Assembly (NCBI GenBank): GCA_046705285.1
Contig: JBJKQK010000026.1
Span: 1-13,741, forward strand
Direction: 5' to 3'
DNA length: 13,741 bases
DNA from: SCRD01 sp046705285
Lineage (GTDB): Bacteria > Acidobacteriota > Terriglobia > UBA7540
In this document: in pieces, positions 1 through 4,664 of the stretch
How positions within the stretch are numbered: position 1 is the stretch's first letter
How the letters are laid out: the number at the start of each line of letters is the position of its first letter
Position numbers and translations under genes: made by a program
The notes under the pieces: generated by a model
What the model saw: the letters and a program-made list of their open reading frames with translations, nothing else
Databases searched by the model: none
Told to the model about the DNA's origin: nothing

Positions 1-57
1 GACTTTTCCGAGCAAAACATTACATGCTCCAGCATCTAAGGAATTGAGAGGATTTTG

Positions 58-303
58 ATGAAGACACTTGAAGCGGGCGCCATGGTTATCAATTCAACGT
101 CGGAGCCGGAAATGGCGGGTTTTTCACTCGCGCGTGGCCATTTGCCTCAAGAGGATTTGCGCGTGCTCCTGGATACGGCAAACAAAACCATCAGAACATT
201 GGAGAAGAGAATAGCCATGCAGGAAAGAACTTATGTCATCGCCATGCGGGAAAAGAACCGGAAGATTCGAGAGTTGCAGTTGCGCTTGCAGGACAAGGAG
301 TGA
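58..303 (+). CDS. Small coiled-coil protein of unknown function
   Basis: I do not recognise this 81-residue protein. The start is set by GAGAGGA at 46-52, five bases before the ATG at 58; a TTG one codon earlier is in frame but badly spaced. The first 35 residues are low in predicted structure (Gly/Ser/Thr/Pro-rich). From about residue 33 to the end the chain is strongly helical and charged, with a leucine/isoleucine heptad pattern (LRVLLDTANKTIRTLEKRI, then KIRELQLRLQDKE), so a coiled coil is likely. There is no signal peptide or membrane segment, so it should be cytoplasmic. It faces the convergent enolase-superfamily gene across 186 bp, and its upstream context lies outside the window. It could be a regulator or oligomerising adaptor, but nothing in the sequence decides this. 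The clear ribosome site and coherent helical C-terminus support a real gene. Confidence 0.6.
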   Translation: MKTLEAGAMVINSTSEPEMAGFSLARGHLPQEDLRVLLDTANKTIRTLEKRIAMQERTYVIAMREKNRKIRELQLRLQDKE

Positions 304-392
304 ATGACCCGGACCGGAGGCAGGCAGACCCTGGCTTTCGGCACAATCCCCGGGACGCAAGTGGGCTTCAGAGCCAACCGAACACCTGAAGA

Positions 393-418
393 GGGGCCAG
401 GGGCCGGTCCCTGGTCCC
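393..418. terminator. Strong hairpin between convergent genes
   Basis: Ten-base-pair stem: GGGGCCAGGG at 393-402 and CCCTGGTCCC at 409-418, with one G-U pair and a six-base loop. It lies in the 186-bp gap between the plus-strand coiled-coil gene and the minus-strand racemase-like gene, where a shared terminator would be expected. No T-run follows on either strand, so it is not a textbook intrinsic terminator. Confidence 0.3.
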
Positions 419-455
419 AAGGAACCGGATTCCCCTGTAAGGCAAGAACAAACCC

Positions 456-489
456 AGGCAGGAAGGCAAGGCACCGAATCAGCCTGCCT
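456..489 (-). terminator. Possible terminator of the racemase-like gene
   Basis: Directly after the minus-strand stop codon (490-492) the complementary arms AGGCAGG (456-462) and CCTGCCT (483-489) can form a seven-pair stem around a 20-base loop. Read on the minus strand, the stem is followed by GGGTTTGTTCTT, an interrupted T-rich stretch. Position fits a terminator; the long loop and the broken T-tract make it weak. Confidence 0.3.
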
Positions 490-1656
490 TCACCCGACTT
501 TGTATTTCCGAATCTCATCGGCGCTGACTTCACTGCTCATGCCGGGTTCTTCGGGCGCAGGAACTTCCCCGTCAATCATCTTTCTTTGCGGTCCACCGGT
601 TTCCATGTAGATCGCGTTGGGCATGGCCAGAAGCATGTTCAGGTTGACCAAGCCACCGCTATGGCTGGCTACCTCGACCTCGTAACCGGCGGCGATCGCT
701 GCAATCTCCATCCACTCGCACACCCCGCCGGCACGACGATTGTCTGGCTGCACAATGTCGGCACCTCGCCTTGCGATGAGATCGGCAAACTCGTACTTCG
801 TGTTGAGATCCTCGCCGGTGGCGATTCGCATGTCCAGAGCCTGGGCCAGCATGGCGAATCCTTCCATGTCCTGTGGCGGCAGCGGCTCCTCCAGCCAGAA
901 ACAGCCCATTTCCTGATACACCTTTCCACGCAGCAACGCTTCCGAGTGATCGAACACCTGGTTGGCGTCCACCATCAGGCGATGGTCTTTGCCGATGGTG
1001 TCGCGCGCCAGGCGAATGCGCCGGACATCGTCGGCCAGCGAGTATTTTCCGACTTTGATTTTTACGGCCTGATAGCCCTGTTCCATGGCGGCCGAGATTT
1101 GCCGTTTAAAATGAGAAAGGTCCTGATCGTTATCGTAGTACCAGCCGCACATTGAATAGACCGGCATGCGGTCCCGGTAGGCTCCCAGCATCTTGTAGAC
1201 CGGCAAACCCGCGTTCTTGCCCAGGATATCCCACAGCGCGATGTCGGTGGCTGCCAGGGCAAACTGGGCTATGCCGGTCACGCCCTGGTAGTTCATGGCC
1301 TTCCAAAGTTCGGCGCGGATGCGCCGTGGAAACGCCGGGTCCTTCCCCATAATCACGGGCTTCACTTCGTATTCGAGCATCGCCTGGACCACGCGTGCAC
1401 CTTCGCCACGGTTGCCAAACCAACTGCTTGCCCATCCCGTGATACCCGCGTTAGTGTGAATTCGGAGGACGACCGAGGCTTTGTCCACGTTCAGGGTCTG
1501 GAGTGCGTCATAAAACGGCGCACCGGGAGGCGGCTTCAGCAGGTCCGTCTCAACACCGGTGATTTTCAGTTCTTTTTGCTGTTCGGCTGCGACAGACAAC
1601 GCCGCCCCCATGGCGGGCAGAACCGCAGCAGAACGAAGAAGTTCCCTCCTGTCCAT
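490..1656 (-). CDS. Exported enolase-superfamily enzyme, mandelate racemase subgroup
   Basis: A 388-residue mandelate racemase/muconate lactonizing-type protein. Numbering from the upstream ATG at 1668 (392 residues), it has the KxK catalytic lysines at 203/205 (VKIKVG), metal ligands Asp234 (MVDAN), Glu260 (WLEEP) and Glu286 (TGED), the Asp309/His336 dyad (QPDN, ASHSGG) and Glu356 (METGG). This is the complete mandelate racemase-subgroup set, as in acid-sugar dehydratases and racemases, so an active Mg2+-dependent enzyme removing a proton alpha to a carboxylate is expected; the substrate cannot be read from sequence. The N-terminus MDRRELLRSAAVLPAMGAAL is a Tat-type signal followed by SVAAEQ, so export in folded form is predicted. 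I chose the ATG at 1656 because GGAGG (1662-1666) lies five bases before it; the ATG at 1668 would place that site inside the gene. Confidence 0.9.
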   Translation of the reverse strand: MDRRELLRSAAVLPAMGAALSVAAEQQKELKITGVETDLLKPPPGAPFYDALQTLNVDKASVVLRIHTNAGITGWASSWFGNRGEGARVVQAMLEYEVKPVIMGKDPAFPRRIRAELWKAMNYQGVTGIAQFALAATDIALWDILGKNAGLPVYKMLGAYRDRMPVYSMCGWYYDNDQDLSHFKRQISAAMEQGYQAVKIKVGKYSLADDVRRIRLARDTIGKDHRLMVDANQVFDHSEALLRGKVYQEMGCFWLEEPLPPQDMEGFAMLAQALDMRIATGEDLNTKYEFADLIARRGADIVQPDNRRAGGVCEWMEIAAIAAGYEVEVASHSGGLVNLNMLLAMPNAIYMETGGPQRKMIDGEVPAPEEPGMSSEVSADEIRKYKVG

Positions 1657-1885
1657 CATTGCCTCCATATTATCAATAGGTAAGAACTATCCGCAGAATC
1701 CCGGCGGCGGTGCAGGCATCTGCATTGATGCGTCCGCGATCTCGCGAGGCGAGGGGGTAGCAGCAAAGCGCCCCGCCCCTCAGAAACTCTTCAACTCTTT
1801 GTCCACTTCCAAATCCAGCACTGCGCAACCTGAAAAACATAGATTGCGCGCTGCCCGGTTTGTCTGCGGCTCTCTCTGGTGTTGC

Positions 1886-2158
1886 TTACTCCGCCGTGGT
1901 TGGATCAATCATGCGCCTGACTTCCGCAATGCGATTGGCAGGGAACCCTCCCTGGCCCGCATGTTGCTTCACGGCGTCGGCGCTTGGCGCGATGTAGACA
2001 CAATAGAGCTTGTCGTCAGTCACGTAACTCTCAAGCCACTGAATCTCCGGCCCCATCTTGCGAAGCACCGCACAGGACTTCTGCGAAATCGCCCTCAATT
2101 CTTCCGGCGTCAAGTTGCCCGCGCCGGGAATCTCGCGTTCAATCACATATTTGGGCAT
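1886..2158 (-). CDS. DUF4242-type small protein
   Basis: A 90-residue protein beginning MPKYVIEREIPGAGNLTPEE, which matches the DUF4242 family pattern as I know it: a short ferredoxin-like alpha/beta fold beginning with M-[PR]-x-[YF]-[IV]-[IV]-E-R, a middle VTDDKLYCVYIAPSADAV strand-turn-helix, and a terminal ANRIAEVRRMIDPTTAE helix. Some family members have been reported to bind nickel, but others have no known role; metal binding here is only a possibility (Cys29, Cys53 and His66 are present). The start is fixed by GGAGGAG just before the ATG at 2158; a longer frame to 2266 lacks such a site. No signal peptide, so cytoplasmic. It is on the same strand as the racemase-like gene, 229 bp upstream of it, and divergent from ilvE. 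Confidence 0.75.
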   Translation of the reverse strand: MPKYVIEREIPGAGNLTPEELRAISQKSCAVLRKMGPEIQWLESYVTDDKLYCVYIAPSADAVKQHAGQGGFPANRIAEVRRMIDPTTAE

Positions 2159-2234
2159 GGTCTCCTCCTTCAGCGAATTTGAGTAAATTGTCGCGCCGCC
2201 CTTCCGGGCGACAGGATTCCAGAGGTCCCCCGCG

Positions 2235-2240
2235 ATCATA
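2235..2240 (-). promoter_or_regulatory. Extended -10 box for the DUF4242 gene
   Basis: On the minus strand the sequence reads TGGTATGAT, an extended -10 (TGnTATGAT, five of six bases in the hexamer). It would start RNA near 2228 and give a leader of about 70 bases to the ATG at 2158. No convincing -35 box is seen, which fits an extended -10 promoter. Confidence 0.4.
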
Positions 2241-2307
2241 CCACTTTGAGGGAGCGGCAGGGCCATTCGTTCATGCCGGACTCAAACCGCAGGCGCGGCA
2301 ATGTCCA

Positions 2308-2316
2308 TGATATAAT
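2308..2316 (+). promoter_or_regulatory. Extended -10 box for ilvE
   Basis: TGATATAAT at 2308-2316 is a perfect extended -10 element (TGnTATAAT). The predicted RNA start near 2323 gives a leader of about 70 bases before ilvE. No matching -35 is seen 16-18 bases upstream. No leader peptide rich in Leu/Ile/Val and no attenuator hairpin with a T-run was found in that leader, so the sequence gives no sign of classical attenuation. Confidence 0.5.
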
Positions 2317-2394
2317 GGCTTCAATGACCTCTGGGCCGTCGCCGGTAGAGAAGAGCTTGCCGGGACACCGGTCGCAGAGAAGAGGAAACCCTTT

Positions 2395-3339
2395 ATGGCA
2401 CTGGATTTCTACGACAAAGTCTGGCACAACGGAAAGTACATTTCGTGGAACGACGCAACTATTCATGTAGCCTCGCACGTGGTCAGCTATGCTTCCTGCC
2501 TGTTTGAGGGCATCCGCTGCTACGACACGCCGCAGGGTCCGGCAATCCTGCGCCTGGATGAACACGTCGGGCGCCTGGTGGATTCCGCCAAGATCTACCG
2601 CATAGAGACCGACTACACGCGCGAACAGCTTCGGCAGGCCATGGTTGACCTGATCCGCGTGAACAGCATCCGGTCCTGCTACATCCGCCCGCTGATTTTT
2701 CGCGGGTACGGCAGCCTCGGCGTGAGTCCGCTGAAGAATCCTGTGGAAATTTACCTGCTGGCCTGGAAGTGGGGCAAGTATCTGGGCGACGAAGCATTGA
2801 AACAGGGCGTGGATGTCTGCGTCAGTTCCTGGAACCGCATTGCGCCCAACACGCTGCCGGCCATGGCCAAAGCCGCCGCCAATTACATGAACGCGCAGCT
2901 CATCAAGATGGAAGCCATCACCAACGGCTACGTCGAAGGGATTGCGCTCGACGCATCAGGCAACGTCAGCGAGGGCAGCGGCGAAAACATTTTTGTGGTT
3001 CGGAACGGGAAGATTTACACGCCGCCGCTCGGCTCTTCGGTTCTGCCGGGCATCACGCGCTCTTCCATCATCCAGCTCGCCGAAGAAGCCGGAATCCCGG
3101 TGGTCGAGCAGGTGCTGGCACGCGAAATTCTCTACATCGCCGACGAGGTCTTCTTTACCGGCACTGCGGCGGAGGTCACGCCCATCCGGTCCGTTGACCG
3201 CATCGTAGTGGGCAAGGGCCAGCCCGGCCCTGTCACCCGTCAGCTGCAGGAACGCTTCCTCAGCATCGTCGAAGGGCGTGAAGAGGACAAGTTCGGCTGG
3301 CTGACTTACTGCAACCAGCCGGTCACGGCACATCCATAA
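2395..3339 (+). CDS. ilvE: Branched-chain amino acid aminotransferase
   Basis: A 314-residue class IV PLP-dependent aminotransferase that swaps the amino group between glutamate and the 2-oxo acids of leucine, isoleucine and valine, the last step of their synthesis in the cytoplasm. The PLP lysine is Lys159 in PAMAKAAANYMN, the same number and context as in the E. coli enzyme as I recall it. Other family signatures follow: EGIALDASG (181-189), VSEGSGENIF (191-200) with the cofactor-binding Glu193, LPGITR (217-222), and GTAAEVTPI (256-264). The N-terminal FEGIRCY (37-43) and the terminal EDKFGWL (297-303) also fit. Length is typical. AGAGGA at 2381-2386 lies eight bases before the ATG at 2395. 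The gene is complete and looks fully functional. It is followed by a terminator-like hairpin, so it is probably transcribed alone. Confidence 0.97.
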   Translation: MALDFYDKVWHNGKYISWNDATIHVASHVVSYASCLFEGIRCYDTPQGPAILRLDEHVGRLVDSAKIYRIETDYTREQLRQAMVDLIRVNSIRSCYIRPLIFRGYGSLGVSPLKNPVEIYLLAWKWGKYLGDEALKQGVDVCVSSWNRIAPNTLPAMAKAAANYMNAQLIKMEAITNGYVEGIALDASGNVSEGSGENIFVVRNGKIYTPPLGSSVLPGITRSSIIQLAEEAGIPVVEQVLAREILYIADEVFFTGTAAEVTPIRSVDRIVVGKGQPGPVTRQLQERFLSIVEGREEDKFGWLTYCNQPVTAHP

Positions 3340-3358
3340 TCAATTGACGGAGATTGGC

Positions 3359-3397
3359 AGCCACGGTTGGCTCCAGCAGCGCTGTCCGTGGGCTTTT
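3359..3397 (+). terminator. Terminator after ilvE
   Basis: AGCCACGG (3359-3366) pairs with CCGTGGGCT (3386-3394) with one bulged base, and the stem runs into TTTT (3394-3397). It begins 20 bp after the ilvE stop. An inner small stem around AGCGCT may stabilise the loop. A moderate intrinsic terminator. Confidence 0.5.
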
Positions 3398-3428
3398 GCC
3401 TTGCAAAGCGTGAAGTCTATGCCAACCG

Positions 3429-3475
3429 CTCTGTGTTCTCTGTGATTCTCAGGTTTCAGCACAGAGTTCACAGGG
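3429..3475. repeat. Inverted pair of 9-bp CTCTGTGNN repeats
   Basis: Two nine-base units, CTCTGTGTT and CTCTGTGAT (3429-3446), are followed after 11 bases by two units in the opposite orientation (3458-3475; reverse complement CCCTGTGAA, CTCTGTGCT). Over the first 16 bases of each arm, 13 match. From memory, repeats of this kind recur between genes in several environmental phyla and may flank small genes, but here only an 11-bp spacer is enclosed. It lies 50 bp upstream of recX. Confidence 0.6.
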
Positions 3476-3526
3476 CATCTCGGTGGCTTCCGTGTTACGC
3501 GCCACTGAGAACAAAGAGGAGAAAGG

Positions 3527-4123
3527 GTGGCGCAAAGTCTGTGCTACCGCTGCTCCGGCAACATCGCAAGTCAAGCCAGGTTCATCAACTTGCCACGGAA
3601 AACAGCTCCTGACACTCCTTATGAGGCGGCGCTGGCCATGCTGGCGCGGCGTCCTTACTCGCTGGCTGAACTTCGGCGTGCCCTCGAAAGAAAGTTTCCC
3701 GCCTCCCAGGCCGTTCCTGACGTGATTGCGCGCCTCTGCCAACTCGGCTATTTGAACGACGCCAGGTTTGCGGAAGCATACGCCTCATCGCTGGTCCGGG
3801 TGCGGGGCTTCGGGCGGCATCGCATCCGGCGCGAACTGAAAAGCAAGCTCGTGGATTACCATGTCATCGACCGCGCCATCGAGAACGCTTTCGCGTCCGT
3901 CAGCGAACACGAACTTCTGGAACGCACCATCGACAAGAAAATTCGCAGCCTCCGCAAACCCCTCACCCGCTCCAAAGTCGCCTCCCTCTGCCAGAGCCTC
4001 GTCCGTCGCGGCTTCCGCTCGGATGATATTATGAAAGCGGTGCGCGCACGCCCCGAACTGACGCCGGCGGCCGAACACATGAGCCTTGATGATGATGAGG
4101 AAGAGAAAGGCGAAAAGTTGTGA
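3527..4123 (+). CDS. recX: RecX family regulator of RecA
   Basis: A 198-residue RecX-type protein, which in known cases binds RecA filaments and modulates recombination and SOS activity in the cytoplasm. It shows the repeated three-helix RecX pattern: YEAALAMLARRPYSLAELRR (32-51), LCQLGYLNDARFAEAY (70-85), FGRHRIRRELKSKLV (95-109), and a third repeat ending LVRRGFRSDDIMKAV (158-172). The start is a GTG at 3527 with GAGGAG (3516-3521) five bases upstream. This leaves about 28 N-terminal residues (including two cysteines) with no counterpart I know in the family, and an acidic tail (LDDDEEEKGEK). No recA is in the window. The last codon and stop (TTG TGA, 4118-4123) are part of the first heptamer of the repeat array that follows, so the C-terminus may have been altered by the arrival of that array. 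Confidence 0.88.
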   Translation: MAQSLCYRCSGNIASQARFINLPRKTAPDTPYEAALAMLARRPYSLAELRRALERKFPASQAVPDVIARLCQLGYLNDARFAEAYASSLVRVRGFGRHRIRRELKSKLVDYHVIDRAIENAFASVSEHELLERTIDKKIRSLRKPLTRSKVASLCQSLVRRGFRSDDIMKAVRARPELTPAAEHMSLDDDEEEKGEKL

Positions 4124-4171
4124 GTTCTGGGTTCTGAGTTATGAATTGTGGTTATGGGTTCTGCGTTCCTG
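4117..4171 (+). repeat. Left array of degenerate GTTCTGR heptamers
   Basis: Eight successive units can be read: GTTGTGA, GTTCTGG, GTTCTGA, GTTATGA, ATTGTG, GTTATGG, GTTCTGC, GTTCCTG. All are seven bases except the fifth, which has six. The array begins within the recX end (its TGA is the end of the first unit) and stops 15 bp before the four-helix-bundle ATG. It faces the right array at 4623-4657 in inverted orientation. Confidence 0.75.
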
Positions 4172-4186
4172 GCATCGGATTGAGAC

Positions 4187-4648
4187 ATGGCGGAAATTCC
4201 ACAAGGCAGTGTGGGCGGTGAGCGGGCACATCGGTCGGCAACGAACGAACCGCCAGTCAAAATTCGCGAGCGAGTATTCGCCTTTTCTTTGCGTGCTATC
4301 AAGCTCTTCCAGCATTTGCAGAAGCAGAAGGACAGCGCGGGTTGGGTGATTGGCAAGCAGTTCCTGCGCGCGGCGTGCTCGGTGGGAGCCAACGTCGAAG
4401 AGGCTCAATCCGCGGAGAGTCGCGCCGATTTCATCCACAAGCTCGGCATTGCGCAGAAGGAAGCGCGCGAAACTTTGTACTGGCTTCGTTTGCTGGGAGA
4501 ATCGCGCGTTGTTGCTAAATCGAAGCTGAACCCCTTAATGAATGAAACGGAGATAATGATTCGCGTTCTCGGTTCGATCATTCTGACTACAAAGAACGGA
4601 CGAAAAACCGGGGAGAGGGTCCGGAACACACAGAACCCAAAACTCTGA
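4187..4648 (+). CDS. Four-helix-bundle protein, 23S rRNA intervening-sequence family
   Basis: A 153-residue member of the S23/four-helix-bundle family (proteins encoded in 23S rRNA intervening sequences, related to the Avd accessory protein of diversity-generating retroelements). The core runs from about residue 25 to 135: ERVFAFSLRAIKLFQHL (helix 1), GWVIGKQFLRAACSVGANVE (52-71, the family signature), SAESRADFIHKLGIAQKEA (75-93), ETLYWLRLLGES (95-106), and a last helix around MNETEIMIRVLGSII. The molecular role is unknown; relatives form pentamers with a basic surface. It has about 24 extra N-terminal residues. Its last residues (NTQNPKL) and stop are encoded by the right heptamer array. The ribosome site is weak (TGAGA before the ATG at 4187). 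It lies between recX and alaS, which are often adjacent, so it is probably an insertion. Confidence 0.85.
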   Translation: MAEIPQGSVGGERAHRSATNEPPVKIRERVFAFSLRAIKLFQHLQKQKDSAGWVIGKQFLRAACSVGANVEEAQSAESRADFIHKLGIAQKEARETLYWLRLLGESRVVAKSKLNPLMNETEIMIRVLGSIILTTKNGRKTGERVRNTQNPKL

Positions 4649-4657
4649 ACTTAGAAC
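4623..4657 (-). repeat. Right array of heptamers, inverted relative to the left
   Basis: Read on the minus strand the units are GTTCTAA, GTTCAGA, GTTTTGG, GTTCTGT and GTGTTCC (4657 down to 4623), all seven bases with no gap. The same consensus as the left array in opposite orientation brackets the four-helix-bundle gene. The stop codon of that gene (4646-4648) lies in the second unit, and the array ends seven bases before the alaS ATG. Confidence 0.75.
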
Positions 4658-4664
4658 TATTGTC

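Noticed and set aside
304..1155. Plus-strand open frame of 283 codons opposite the racemase-like gene
   Set aside because: Antisense to a gene with a full active-site motif set, lacks a ribosome site and has no known domain; a shadow frame.
1669..1885. Extra gene or promoter between the two minus-strand genes
   Set aside because: No coding frame with a ribosome site on either strand; only a weak GAGGGG/CCCCTC pair and an AT-rich GATAAT too close to the start to call a promoter.
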